DNA of 54,742 nucleotides from Algibacter_G agarivorans (GCF_039543245.1 NZ_BAABJJ010000007.1:1-54742), one strand, 5' to 3'; shown: positions 43,348 through 52,246, numbered from the stretch's first letter. Notes: a model not told the origin generated them from the letters alone. Made by a program: numbers and translations.

Positions 43348-43359
43348 ATAATTTTAATA

Positions 43360-46146
43360 TTATTGAATCTTATCGTTTAAATATTTCCCTGTTTCAGAAG
43401 TTTTAATTTTTACAATTTCCTCGGGAGTTCCTACGGCAACTAGGCTTCCCCCATATTCACCTCCGGTAGGACCAAGGTCAATAATATAATCTGCACATTT
43501 TATAAGTTCTAGATTGTGTTCTACAACAATAATAGAATGTCCTTTTTCGATCAACGCATTAAATGATTTTAATAGCTTTTGAATATCATGAAAATGAAGC
43601 CCTGTAGTGGGTTCGTCAAAAATAAAAAGGGCTTTATCTTTATTGTTCCCTTTTCCTAAAAAAGTTGCTAACTTAATACGCTGGGCTTCTCCACCGGAAA
43701 GGGTAGAAGAGCTTTGCCCTAAAGTAACATAACCTAAACCAACATCTTGTAAGGGCTGTAGTTTCGTTTTTATTTTAGTTTGTTGGTTAGCATCAAAAAA
43801 TGCAACAGCGTCATCAATAGTTAGGTTTAAAATATCGTCAATACTTTTGCCGGCATAAGTGACTTCTAGAACTTCTTTTTTAAAGCGTTTGCCTTTGCAA
43901 GTTTCACATTCCAAATGTACATCTGCCATAAATTGCATTTCAATGGTTACTTCACCTTCACCTTTACAAGTCTCACAACGTCCGCCATCTACGTTAAAAG
44001 AAAAATGCTTTGCTTGGTAGTTTCTAATCGCGCTTAATTTCTGTTTAGAATATAAGGCACGAATATCATCGTAGGCTTTAATATAGGTTACTGGATTAGA
44101 ACGAGACGACCGTCCAATAGGATTTTGATCTACAAATTCAATATGATTAACAATACTAAAATTACCTTCTAAAGCTGTGAACTGTCCTGGTTTATCTCCA
44201 AAATCGGTCAATTTCTTTTGCAAAGCAGGAAATAAAATCTTTTTGACTAGGGTGCTTTTTCCACTTCCTGAAACACCGGTAATTATAGTTAACATGCCCA
44301 ATGGAAAACTAACGTCAATATTTTTTAAGTTGTTTTCTCTAGCTCCAATAATATCAACACTGTATTTTGAAGTTCTTCTAATTCCTGGAACTTCAATTTT
44401 CAGTTCTTCATTTAAATATTTTGCGGTTAAAGATTCTGATGCTAAAATATCTGCGTAAGTACCTTCCGCAACTACGTGACCTCCAAAAGTTCCTGCTTCT
44501 GGTCCAATATCTATAATGTAATCGGCGGCTTTCATAATATCTTCGTCATGTTCAACCACAATAACTGTATTGCCTAAATCCCGTAAAGATTTTAAAACGG
44601 ATATTAAACGCTCCGTGTCTTTTGGGTGTAGACCAATACTAGGTTCGTCTAAAATATACATAGAGCCAACTAAGCTACTGCCTAAAGAGGTTGCAAGGTT
44701 TATACGCTGACTTTCGCCACCAGAAAGTGTATTCGACTTTCTGTTTAATGTTAAATAATCTAAGCCAACATTAGCAAGAAATGACAATCTATTATTGATT
44801 TCCTTTAATAGTCTATCGGCAATTTTCGTGTCGTAATCGTTTAATTCCAATTGTTTGAAAAAACTGGTCAATTTGTCCAAAGGCATTTCAACTAAATCCG
44901 TAATAGTGGAGTTAGCGATTTTCACATAATTGGCTTCAATGCGCAAGCGTTTACCATCACAGGCTTTGCATTTGGTTTTTCCGCGGTACCGTGATAACAT
45001 GACCCGGTTTTGAATTTTATAAGCTTTCGATTCTAATTCAGTAAAAAATGAATTTAATCCTTCAAAATATTCATTTCCAGTCCAAACAAGCTGTTTTTGA
45101 GCATCACTCAACTCAAAATAAGGTTTGTGAATAGGGAAATCAAACTTATGCGAATTATTTACCAATTGGTCTTTATACCAACTCATACTTTCTCCACGCC
45201 ATGGAAAAATGGCACTTTCATAGACTGAAAGCCCCGTGTTTGGAATCACTAAATCATCATCAATACCAATAATATCGCCATAACCTTCACACTTAGGGCA
45301 AGCACCATAAGGGTTGTTAAAGCTGAATAAATGAACATTAGGTTCTAAAAAATTAATACCATCTAATTCAAATTTATTACTAAAAGGCCGTTGTTTCTTA
45401 TCGCTTAGCGTTTCAATAATACATTCACCTTTACCTTCAAAAAAAGCTGTTTGTATGGCATCTGCTAATCTATTATAAAAGTCTTCTTCGTTTTTAGTAA
45501 TAACTCTATCGACGACTAGTAATATGTTGTCTTTTTTGTTAATAGCTTCTAATTCATCAATTCTAACTACCGAATCATTCACTTTAATCCTAGCATAGCC
45601 CTGTTGTTGTAATGCATTTAGCTTGTCTTCAATAGTTCGTCCTTCTTCTAAATAAATAGGAGCGAGGAGTAGTAGTTTTTCACCTTCGGGAAACGTTTTT
45701 AAATAATTTAAAACGTCTGTAACGGTATTTTTTTTAACTTCTACTCCAGAGACAGGAGAATATGTTTTGCCAATTCTAGCAAATAATAATTTTAAGTAAT
45801 CGTAAATTTCAGTAGTCGTGCCAACGGTTGAGCGTGGATTAGTGGAGTTTACTTTTTGCTCAATAGCAATAGCAGGAGCAATGCCTTTTATGTAATCTAC
45901 TTTGGGTTTGTTAAGCCTGCCTAAAAACTGACGCGCATAACTCGATAGGCTTTCAACATAGCGTCTTTGTCCTTCTGCGTAAAGTGTGTCAAACGCTAAA
46001 CTGGATTTTCCAGAACCAGATAAACCAGTTATTACTACTAATTTGTTTCTTGGTATAACAACATCAATATTTTTTAAGTTATGCAATTTTGCACCTTTTA
46101 TAATGATGTTTTCTTTTGGGTTTACTTCGGAAATATTAGTATTCAT
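43360..46146 (-). CDS. uvrA: UvrABC system protein A
   Basis: 928 residues. Two ABC ATPase modules: Walker A GLSGSGKSS near residue 41 and GVSGSGKST near 625; signatures LSGGESQR and LSGGEAQR; Walker B DEPSIGLH and DEPTTGLH. Zinc modules carry CPKCEGYGD, CKACDGKRL, CETCKGEGE and CETCKGKRF. It is the damage-recognition ATPase of nucleotide excision repair, working with UvrB (not in the window). Length and motifs are normal. It is divergent from the ECF sigma gene, sharing a 235-bp upstream region. Confidence 0.97.
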   Translation of the reverse strand: MNTNISEVNPKENIIIKGAKLHNLKNIDVVIPRNKLVVITGLSGSGKSSLAFDTLYAEGQRRYVESLSSYARQFLGRLNKPKVDYIKGIAPAIAIEQKVNSTNPRSTVGTTTEIYDYLKLLFARIGKTYSPVSGVEVKKNTVTDVLNYLKTFPEGEKLLLLAPIYLEEGRTIEDKLNALQQQGYARIKVNDSVVRIDELEAINKKDNILLVVDRVITKNEEDFYNRLADAIQTAFFEGKGECIIETLSDKKQRPFSNKFELDGINFLEPNVHLFSFNNPYGACPKCEGYGDIIGIDDDLVIPNTGLSVYESAIFPWRGESMSWYKDQLVNNSHKFDFPIHKPYFELSDAQKQLVWTGNEYFEGLNSFFTELESKAYKIQNRVMLSRYRGKTKCKACDGKRLRIEANYVKIANSTITDLVEMPLDKLTSFFKQLELNDYDTKIADRLLKEINNRLSFLANVGLDYLTLNRKSNTLSGGESQRINLATSLGSSLVGSMYILDEPSIGLHPKDTERLISVLKSLRDLGNTVIVVEHDEDIMKAADYIIDIGPEAGTFGGHVVAEGTYADILASESLTAKYLNEELKIEVPGIRRTSKYSVDIIGARENNLKNIDVSFPLGMLTIITGVSGSGKSTLVKKILFPALQKKLTDFGDKPGQFTALEGNFSIVNHIEFVDQNPIGRSSRSNPVTYIKAYDDIRALYSKQKLSAIRNYQAKHFSFNVDGGRCETCKGEGEVTIEMQFMADVHLECETCKGKRFKKEVLEVTYAGKSIDDILNLTIDDAVAFFDANQQTKIKTKLQPLQDVGLGYVTLGQSSSTLSGGEAQRIKLATFLGKGNNKDKALFIFDEPTTGLHFHDIQKLLKSFNALIEKGHSIIVVEHNLELIKCADYIIDLGPTGGEYGGSLVAVGTPEEIVKIKTSETGKYLNDKIQ

Positions 46147-46242
46147 AAGCTTTTAAAGGGAGTGGTTTTGCAAAGATACTATAAGTAAATGAACCTGAAA
46201 AGTACATTATTGTTCAATAAAATGTTAAAAAAGATGTTATTT

Positions 46243-46275
46243 TTTGCATTTTAGGAATGATTGTTGTTATCTTTG
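46243..46275 (+). promoter_or_regulatory. Promoter of the ECF sigma gene
   Basis: TTTG (46243-46246), 21-bp spacer, TATCTTTG (46268-46275): a full match to the flavobacterial TTTG-N-TAnnTTTG consensus. Transcription should start near 46281, leaving a leader of about 100 nt that contains the inverted repeat. Confidence 0.75.
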
Positions 46276-46317
46276 ATAAGATATAGCTATTAAATAAACT
46301 CTCGCCTATACGCAGAA

Positions 46318-46378
46318 AATTACTTTTAAACACTTAACCCCAAGCAAAGAAGCCCTCTTCTATGCGCTAAAAGTAATT
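46318..46378 (+). promoter_or_regulatory. Leader inverted repeat next to the sigma start codon
   Basis: AATTACTTTTA (46318-46328) is perfectly complementary to TAAAAGTAATT (46368-46378), which ends three bases before the ATG 46382. The 39-nt loop contains its own purine- and pyrimidine-rich segments. Folding would cover the ribosome-binding region. Confidence 0.6.
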
Positions 46379-46381
46379 ATT

Positions 46382-46966
46382 ATGCAACACGAAATTATCA
46401 CGGATGCTACTTTGGTTAGCAATTACATTAAAGGAGATGAAGGCGCTTTAGAGACACTCATCATTAGGCACAAGCAAAAAATTTACAGTTTTATTTATTC
46501 AAAAGTATATGACAGAGATGTTGCTGAAGATATTTTTCAGGATACTTTTATAAAAGTGATTCGCACGCTTAAACGTGGTGCTTATAACGAAGAAGGCAAG
46601 TTCTTGCCTTGGGTTATGCGTATTTCGCATAATCTGGTCATTGATTTTTTTAGAAAAAATAATCGTATGCCAAAATTTGATAATACTGGTGAGTTTAGTA
46701 TTTTTTCTGTGTTAAGCGATAGTAGTTTAAATGCTGAAAAAGCTATTATTAAAGAGCAGGTTGAAAATGATGTTAGACGATTAGTTGATGAGCTTCCCGA
46801 AGATCAAAAGGAAGTATTAATGATGCGCATATATAAGGATATGAGTTTTAAAGAAATATCTGAAAGAACTGGCGTTAGTATCAATACGGCTCTAGGGCGA
46901 ATGCGTTATGCTTTAATTAATTTGCGTAAGATTATAGATAAGCACAATATTGTTTTAACAAATTAG
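46382..46966 (+). CDS. ECF-type RNA polymerase sigma factor
   Basis: 194 residues. Sigma region 2 (about 22-90): LETLIIRHKQKIYSFIYSKV, DRDVAEDIFQDTFIKVIRTL. Region 4 (about 135-185): LPEDQKEVLMMRIYKDMSFK, EISERTGVSINTALGRMRYA. No anti-sigma with FecR or zinc motif follows; instead a 48-codon gene lies 57 bp downstream. Target promoters are unknown. The leader has a consensus promoter and an inverted repeat, so expression may be controlled at translation. Confidence 0.92.
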   Translation: MQHEIITDATLVSNYIKGDEGALETLIIRHKQKIYSFIYSKVYDRDVAEDIFQDTFIKVIRTLKRGAYNEEGKFLPWVMRISHNLVIDFFRKNNRMPKFDNTGEFSIFSVLSDSSLNAEKAIIKEQVENDVRRLVDELPEDQKEVLMMRIYKDMSFKEISERTGVSINTALGRMRYALINLRKIIDKHNIVLTN

Positions 46967-47023
46967 TACAATAAAGTAAATTTTGCTGCGTTAATGGTTT
47001 AAATAATCCCTTAACTTAAAATA

Positions 47024-47170
47024 ATGGCAAAAATTTACTCTGAAAATTCTATTAAAAAAGTAGATAATCTTAATCCGAAAGAAGAAACGGTTAGTTTTCT
47101 TCTAAATTACTCTAAGGCTTTAAGTGTAATTACTTGTAATGAGTTGAAGTTTGAAACACTTCTAAATTAA
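47024..47170 (+). CDS. 48-aa small protein downstream of the ECF sigma gene
   Basis: ATG 47024, TAA 47168-47170: begins MAKIYSENSIKKVDNLNPKE, then SFLLNYSKALSVITCNELKF, ETLLN. No membrane segment; mixed charge and two helical stretches. The sequence is protein-like, follows sigma by 57 bp and ends at a terminator shared with nth. I recall similar tiny genes after this sigma in related genomes but did not verify it. Role unknown; a sigma partner or antagonist is one possibility. Confidence 0.7.
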   Translation: MAKIYSENSIKKVDNLNPKEETVSFLLNYSKALSVITCNELKFETLLN

Positions 47171-47178
47171 GTTTCTTG

Positions 47179-47215
47179 AAAAGTCCTAATACATGTTATT
47201 TTATTAGGACTTTTT
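47179..47215. terminator. Bidirectional terminator
   Basis: AAAAGTCCTAATA / TATTAGGACTTTT stem with ~10-nt loop and T/A tails. It overlaps the last codons of nth on the minus strand and ends the sigma transcript on the plus strand. Confidence 0.9.
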
Positions 47216-47863
47216 GTTTTTAAAGAAGTCTTGAATTACCGATTGCCTTCCAATGGTTTTTGTGATAATATCTTTGTCTAAATCCCAGCCTCTTGCAGGC
47301 GAATATTGACGTCCGTACCAAATAATTTGAAGGTGTAAATCGTTCCATAATTCTTTTGGAAATAATCGCTTTGCGTCTTTTTCAGTTTGCACAACGTTTT
47401 TACCATTACTTAAATTCCACCGATACATTAGTCTGTGAATATGGGTGTCCACAGGAAATGCAGGAACTCCAAAAGCTTGCGACATGACCACGCTAGCTGT
47501 TTTGTGTCCAACCGCAGGGAATTCTTCTAAAGCTTCAAAACTTTGCGGTACTTTGCCATTATGTTTTTCAATAAGTATTTTTGATAAACCATAAATACCT
47601 TTGCTCTTCATGGGAGATAATCCAACAGGCTTTATGATTTCTCGAATTTCTTCAACACTAAGCTTTATCATGTCATAAGGGTTATCTGCTCTTTCAAATA
47701 GTAATGGTGTTATTTTGTTGACTCTAACATCTGTACTTTGAGCAGACATTAATACAGCAATAAGTAAAGTATAGGGGTCTTTATGGTCTAAAGGGATAGG
47801 GATTTCTGGGTAAAGTTTGTAAAGCGTATTAATAACAAAGTTAACCTTCTCTTTTTTAGTCAT
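47204..47863 (-). CDS. nth: Endonuclease III-family DNA glycosylase without iron-sulfur cluster
   Basis: 219 residues. Helix-hairpin-helix LEEFPAVGHKTASVV (catalytic Lys121) and Asp139 in FPVDTHIHR are intact, so base excision with AP-lyase activity is likely on oxidised pyrimidines. The C-terminus, where E. coli Nth has the four cluster cysteines, reads WYGRQYSPARGWDLDKDIIT, and there is no cysteine anywhere in the protein. It is divergent from bcp with only 36 bp between them. Confidence 0.9.
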   Translation of the reverse strand: MTKKEKVNFVINTLYKLYPEIPIPLDHKDPYTLLIAVLMSAQSTDVRVNKITPLLFERADNPYDMIKLSVEEIREIIKPVGLSPMKSKGIYGLSKILIEKHNGKVPQSFEALEEFPAVGHKTASVVMSQAFGVPAFPVDTHIHRLMYRWNLSNGKNVVQTEKDAKRLFPKELWNDLHLQIIWYGRQYSPARGWDLDKDIITKTIGRQSVIQDFFKNKKS

Positions 47864-47899
47864 AAATTGTATTTTTGGTAAAAACTCAAAGTTAAGACT

Positions 47900-48355
47900 A
47901 TGAACACACTAAAACAAGGTGATGCTGTGCCTAATTTTACGGCAAAAGACGAACAAGGAAATACTATATCATTAAGTGATTACAAAGGAAAAAAGCTAGT
48001 TGTATTTTTTTATCCAAAGGCAAGCACTCCGGGCTGTACTGTGGAGGCTTGCAATTTAAGAGATAACTATAAGGAGTTGCAAGCTCAAGGTTATGAACTA
48101 TTAGGTGTTAGTGCAGATTCAGCAAAGCGACAATCTAATTTTAAAAATAAATATGAATTTCCTTTTCCGCTTTTAGCAGATGAAGATAAAACTGTAATTA
48201 ATGCCTTTGGCGTTTGGGGACCAAAAAAGTTTATGGGTAGGGAGTATGATGGTATCCATAGAATGACTTTTTTAATAGATAAAAACGGTGTTGTGGATCG
48301 TGTTATTGAAAAAGTAAAAACTAAAGATCATGCTGCTCAGATATTAGAGAAGTGA
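47900..48355 (+). CDS. bcp: Thioredoxin-dependent thiol peroxidase (BCP-type peroxiredoxin)
   Basis: 151 residues. Peroxidatic Cys46 and resolving Cys51 in TPGCTVEAC, with the conserved FFYPKASTPGC loop and Arg in the back half (GIHRMTFLIDKNG). Cytosolic, no signal. Reduces hydroperoxides using thioredoxin. Ends at a strong terminator. Confidence 0.94.
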   Translation: MNTLKQGDAVPNFTAKDEQGNTISLSDYKGKKLVVFFYPKASTPGCTVEACNLRDNYKELQAQGYELLGVSADSAKRQSNFKNKYEFPFPLLADEDKTVINAFGVWGPKKFMGREYDGIHRMTFLIDKNGVVDRVIEKVKTKDHAAQILEK

Positions 48356-48367
48356 AGTTTGGTCATA

Positions 48368-48409
48368 ATAAAAAAGCAGGTTGTTCTATTAAGAACAACC
48401 TGCTTTTTT
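48368..48409. terminator. Bidirectional terminator
   Basis: AAAAAAGCAGGTTGTTCT / AGAACAACCTGCTTTTTT, a perfect long stem with an ATTA loop, between bcp and the convergent gene. Confidence 0.95.
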
Positions 48410-48427
48410 ATTAGATGAAGTGATAAA

Positions 48428-49891
48428 TTATTTTCTTTTTCTACTTAAAGTTAAAGGTTTTCTGGTGTAGCCAAATAAGCGGTAATCTTTAATTAATTCT
48501 GCTGTTCCTTCTGGTACCATCTCTTCCCAGCCGCGTTGACCATCCAAAATCATTTGTAATATTTCACGCGAGAAAATATTCATGATACTTTCATCGTAAT
48601 CTTTTATATCAATAACTTTTCCGTTATATTTGAAGAATTTGTACAATTCTTTCATACGAGGATATACTTTTAAGTTTTCACTAGTGATTAACTCGCCGGT
48701 TTCAAGATCCTTCATTGGGTATAGGTATACCTTTAAATCCTTAAAGAATAATTTTCCAAAGGCCTCAAGAATACCGCCGCTTATGTGTCGGTAATATTTC
48801 TCATCAAAAATATCGATTAAATTACTAACACCCATGGCTAATCCCATTCTTGCTTTGGTGTAATTAGAGAAGTATTCAACGACTTTAAAATATTCCTGAA
48901 AATTAGAAATCATTACAGATTGCCCTAATGAACACAGTAAATCTGCTCTGTCAATAAAATCTTGTTCATCAATTTCACCTTCAGCTCTTAAATTCGATAG
49001 GGTGATTTCAAAAACCACCACGGTTTTATCAACATCAACCTTGTTCTCTTTAATAAACATTTCATATGATTTCTCATACATAGCCATATTTACCCTAGTT
49101 ACAGGTCTAAAACTACCACGCAAGGCTAAAATGTTTTTCTTATAAAATACTTTTGCTGGCAATACATTTGTGCCATCTGGTCCAAACATTACCGCATCTG
49201 TCATGCCGTTTTTAACCAATTGCAGACTCATTAATCGATTGTCAATATTTTTAAAAACAGGACCAGAAAAATTAATGGTGTCAATTTCTAATTGGTCATT
49301 GTCTAAATGGTCATATAAATAGCGTAGCAACTTTTTAGGTTCATTGTACTTGTAAAAGGCACCATAAATTAGGTTTGTACCAAGTACACCAAGGGTTTCT
49401 TGTTGCAAACGCGCATCTGTTTCTTTAAAACGTAAATGTAAAATGATTTCGTTGTAATCACCAGTAGCTTCTACCTGGTACTTAATTCCAACCCAACCAT
49501 GGCCTTTAAATTGTTTAGCAAAGTCAATGGTGGCAACGGTATTAGCATAAGTAAAAAATATTTTATTTGGGTTTTTTTCACGAGTTAACCTGTTTTCCAT
49601 AAGGTCCATTTCATGAATAAGCATTTTGCGCAAACGAGCTTCCGTTACGTAGCGTCCGTCATCTTCTGCTCCATAAATGGCATCACTGAAGTCTTTGTCG
49701 TATGCAGACATGGCTTTAGCAATAGTGCCAGAAGCGCCACCAGCCCTAAAGAAGTGTCTAGCGGTTTCTTGTCCTGCGCCAATTTCGGCAAATGACCCGT
49801 AAATATTTGCATTAAGATTAATTTTCAGTGCCTTAGATTTTAATGATGGGATATCATCAAATTCTTTGTCTCCTTTTATGGTAATTTCCAT
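48428..49891 (-). CDS. Conserved Bacteroidota protein of unknown function
   Basis: 487 residues, soluble, no signal peptide. Conserved-looking stretches include GSFAEIGAGQETARHFFRAG (36-55), YGAEDDGRYVTEARLRKMLI, GLAMGVSNLIDIFDEKYYRH and a basic C-terminus (TRKPLTLSRKRK). Homologues are often named nicotinate-nucleotide adenylyltransferase, but no (H/T)xGH nucleotidyltransferase motif is visible, so I do not accept that name. It is widely conserved in flavobacteria, which suggests a core role. Confidence 0.8.
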   Translation of the reverse strand: MEITIKGDKEFDDIPSLKSKALKINLNANIYGSFAEIGAGQETARHFFRAGGASGTIAKAMSAYDKDFSDAIYGAEDDGRYVTEARLRKMLIHEMDLMENRLTREKNPNKIFFTYANTVATIDFAKQFKGHGWVGIKYQVEATGDYNEIILHLRFKETDARLQQETLGVLGTNLIYGAFYKYNEPKKLLRYLYDHLDNDQLEIDTINFSGPVFKNIDNRLMSLQLVKNGMTDAVMFGPDGTNVLPAKVFYKKNILALRGSFRPVTRVNMAMYEKSYEMFIKENKVDVDKTVVVFEITLSNLRAEGEIDEQDFIDRADLLCSLGQSVMISNFQEYFKVVEYFSNYTKARMGLAMGVSNLIDIFDEKYYRHISGGILEAFGKLFFKDLKVYLYPMKDLETGELITSENLKVYPRMKELYKFFKYNGKVIDIKDYDESIMNIFSREILQMILDGQRGWEEMVPEGTAELIKDYRLFGYTRKPLTLSRKRK

Positions 49892-49959
49892 GTCAATTAT
49901 AGGTTATAGCTAATAATGACAAAGGTATCAAATAAGTAAGGCAAACAAAAAAATAAGCT

Positions 49960-49967
49960 TATTTTTG
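49960..49967 (+). promoter_or_regulatory. -7 box for the MBL hydrolase gene
   Basis: TATTTTTG (TAnnTTTG) 20 bp before the TTG start at 49987; it supports that start over any upstream one. No clear -33 element. Confidence 0.5.
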
Positions 49968-49986
49968 TGTAAAACTTTACTTAAGA

Positions 49987-50748
49987 TTGAAAATTACTTT
50001 TCTAGGCACTGGTACATCTCAAGGGATTCCGATTATTGGAAGCAAACACCCTGTTTGTTTGAGTGCAAATCCAAAAGATAAACGCTTGCGGGTCTCTATT
50101 TTAGTGGAGTGGGATAATTTTACTTACGTTGTAGACTGCGGTCCGGATTTTAGATATCAAATGCTAAGGTCGAAATGTGTAAAAATTGACGGCATTATTT
50201 TTACACATGAACATTCCGATCATGTGTTAGGATTTGATGACATCAGGCCTTTTTATTACATGCAAGGCGATATTTCAATTTATGCTCATAAGAGGGTGTT
50301 GAAAGCATTGAACAAGCGATTTGATTATGTTTTCAAAACTAAAAACAGATACCCAGGAGCTCCAACGGTTATAACTAATCGTGTTAAGAATGAACCTTTT
50401 ATGTTGAATGATTTGGAGGTGGTTCCTATAAATGGGAAGCATGATGAATTACAGGTTTTTGGATATAGGTTTAATGATTTTGCGTATTTAACCGATATGA
50501 AAACCATTAAAAACAAAGAGGTTGAAAAGCTGAAAGATGTTAAGGTTTTGGTTGTAAATGCATTGCGTTTAAAGCCACATCAGTCACATTTTAATTTAGA
50601 AGAAGCCTTAGAATTTATTAGTAAAGTAAATCCTGAAACTGCTTATTTAACCCATATTAGCCATTTATTAGGGTTTCATGAAGATGTTGAAAAGTCATTG
50701 CCCGAAAATGTTTTTTTAGCCTATGATGGTTTGCAGCTAACAATTTAA
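49987..50748 (+). CDS. Metallo-beta-lactamase-fold hydrolase (PhnP-like)
   Basis: 253 residues, TTG start chosen because the conserved MKITFLGTGTSQGIPIIGS begins there and the promoter box is just upstream. Metal motif THEHSDH (His74, His76, Asp78, His79), with later HDELQVFGYRF and LTHISHLLG supplying ligands. Cys24 in HPVC fits the PhnP/phosphodiesterase group. A phosphodiester or cyclic nucleotide substrate is likely; not more exact. It is followed 10 bp later by a small membrane protein gene, probably the same transcript. Confidence 0.88.
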   Translation: MKITFLGTGTSQGIPIIGSKHPVCLSANPKDKRLRVSILVEWDNFTYVVDCGPDFRYQMLRSKCVKIDGIIFTHEHSDHVLGFDDIRPFYYMQGDISIYAHKRVLKALNKRFDYVFKTKNRYPGAPTVITNRVKNEPFMLNDLEVVPINGKHDELQVFGYRFNDFAYLTDMKTIKNKEVEKLKDVKVLVVNALRLKPHQSHFNLEEALEFISKVNPETAYLTHISHLLGFHEDVEKSLPENVFLAYDGLQLTI

Positions 50749-50758
50749 ATTTTAAAAA

Positions 50759-51259
50759 ATGAAGTCAAGAATTTTAATGTATTTGTTTGTATTCTCCATA
50801 TTACTTGTGTTATTCCAGTATGTAAATGCTAAGCGCGTATTTGAAGACATGGATAATAAATTGATTGGGTATAAAACGCAATTAGAAAAATATAAAGATT
50901 CAGTGGCGGGTTTGCAAAATGATATAGCAGAAGTGTCTCATTTTAATTTGGATAGAAACGAAGATGCTATTAGTTATTTTGAAAATGAAGGGTATAACGT
51001 TGATGAATTAATCCCTTTTATTAAAGATGAACTTTACAAGTTAAACGAAGCTAAAGGCGACCATCCCATAGTGCCTTATGCGGCTAGTGAGGGCAGAAAG
51101 ATGCTCATTAACACCGTGAAAATGCTAAACCATAAATGGATTATTGCCGATTTTTCGGATGGTGAATATTGGGGGGAGATTTTTTTAACCTATCAAATCA
51201 CTGAAGGTAAACAGCTTAAATTCAACTTGGTAGAGTCTTTTTTGTATCCGTTTGATTAG
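50759..51259 (+). CDS. Single-pass membrane protein, hydrolase-linked
   Basis: 166 residues. N-terminal signal anchor (about 5-23, ILMYLFVFSILLVLFQYVN), a coiled-coil segment (about 27-58), then a compact domain (65-166) ending YQITEGKQLKFNLVESFLYP. The domain should lie outside the inner membrane. It follows the MBL gene closely. No family with known function is recognised. Confidence 0.8.
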   Translation: MKSRILMYLFVFSILLVLFQYVNAKRVFEDMDNKLIGYKTQLEKYKDSVAGLQNDIAEVSHFNLDRNEDAISYFENEGYNVDELIPFIKDELYKLNEAKGDHPIVPYAASEGRKMLINTVKMLNHKWIIADFSDGEYWGEIFLTYQITEGKQLKFNLVESFLYPFD

Positions 51260-51265
51260 TTTTTT

Positions 51266-51290
51266 TAGCCGCGAATTCACGAATGGTCCA
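51266..51290. repeat. Half-copy of the CACGAAT repeat
   Basis: TTTAGCCGCGAATTCACGAAT, related to the ends of the element at 39313-39453. Only one end is present; the sequence up to 51413 (AT-rich, with AAAATCTTTCAGATTT) may be its degraded body. Confidence 0.5.
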
Positions 51291-51413
51291 GTTTTAAAAT
51301 TTGGGATTGTCATATATCGCCAATAAAAATCTTTCAGATTTATTGAAATCTTGAAAATCCCTAAGTTTATAGTGCGGAGCATGTTTAGTGGGATAATCAA
51401 AATTGCAACTGAA

Positions 51414-51782
51414 TTATTCAACCTTGTAAGCAATACCTTTTTGTTTTTTTGTTTCGCCTACATACGAGTATTCATAAGTATATGAGGAGTCTGTTGTCGT
51501 CAGTATTTTTAAATGAATATCTTTTCGTTCTGCCATATTCTTTGGGTTGATGGTTTTGAAAATGACTTCGCAATCGTTTATCCATCGAAGATAAGATGAA
51601 TCTGTTTTATTGTTATAAACTTCAACCTGTAAATTTTCGCTTCTTTTAAAAGAAGACTTAAACAGTTCATCATTTATAACAACTTCACTGTAGTATTCAC
51701 CAGTTTTGTAGTCTTTACAGTTTCTGGTGGTTTCATAACAACTAAAAAGACTTAATAGTATAAGAAGGGCTAAAATTCGCAT
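51414..51782 (-). CDS. Small lipoprotein
   Basis: 122 residues. Lipoprotein signal MRILALLILLSLFSC, Cys15, followed by YETTRNCKDYKTGEYYSEVV and a beta-rich domain with IRWIND-like core (YLRWINDCEVIFK) and a C-terminal strand. Homologues are widely mislabelled as DNA topoisomerase IV in flavobacterial genomes; the sequence has nothing of a topoisomerase. Function unknown. The gene is on the same strand as the XRE gene 39 bp upstream of it and may share its transcript. Confidence 0.78.
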   Translation of the reverse strand: MRILALLILLSLFSCYETTRNCKDYKTGEYYSEVVINDELFKSSFKRSENLQVEVYNNKTDSSYLRWINDCEVIFKTINPKNMAERKDIHLKILTTTDSSYTYEYSYVGETKKQKGIAYKVE

Positions 51783-51821
51783 AAAATAATATTGAACAGC
51801 AAAACTACTAAAAGAATACCT

Positions 51822-52202
51822 TTAATTATTGAAATTTTTAAAACTTCCATCAGAATAAAAAATAACAATGCGTTCAATGGTTTTATTTTCCTTCATTTCG
51901 GATTTTATTATATGGTCGGTTGTGGGCGGAATGATTTCTTTTTTTGTTGGCGAGTTGATTTTTACAGATTTATTCTCAGAAGGAAATTGGCCTTTACCAT
52001 TAAACAGCCAATATAAATCGACCTCAGGAAATGCCGAAAGTACTTTCAAAACAAAATCTAAACTTGGTTTGTTTCTTCCGGATAGAATATGAGAAATACT
52101 TGAACGCTGCACGCCAATCTTTTCGGCAAAGGAGGAGGCAGATTCACCGTAGTAATCCATCACTTTGTGTAAGCGTTTTATAAAATCTTCAGTGTTTATC
52201 AT
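51822..52202 (-). CDS. XRE-family helix-turn-helix regulator
   Basis: 126 residues. N-terminal HTH (about 7-62): FIKRLHKVMDYYGESASSFA, EKIGVQRSSISHILSGRNKP, followed by DLYWLFNGKGQFPS. The C-terminal part is a charged linker and a small beta stretch (IERIVIFYSDGSFKNF). The first helices match phage-repressor-like flavobacterial regulators. Divergent from the M14 gene with 292 bp between, which contains a set of repeated palindromic sites, so self-regulation and control of the neighbour are likely. Confidence 0.87.
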   Translation of the reverse strand: MINTEDFIKRLHKVMDYYGESASSFAEKIGVQRSSISHILSGRNKPSLDFVLKVLSAFPEVDLYWLFNGKGQFPSENKSVKINSPTKKEIIPPTTDHIIKSEMKENKTIERIVIFYSDGSFKNFNN

Positions 52203-52228
52203 TGTAAATTGGTATAGCGGCTATTTTG

Positions 52229-52246
52229 ATTTACAAATGTAACAAT
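52229..52246 (-). promoter_or_regulatory. Operator-like palindrome overlapping the XRE promoter
   Basis: Minus strand TTGTTACATTTGTAAATC contains the palindrome TTACA-TT-TGTAA and, inside it, TACATTTG, a TAnnTTTG -7 box. It lies 27 bp upstream of the XRE start codon, fitting an autorepression site. Confidence 0.6.
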
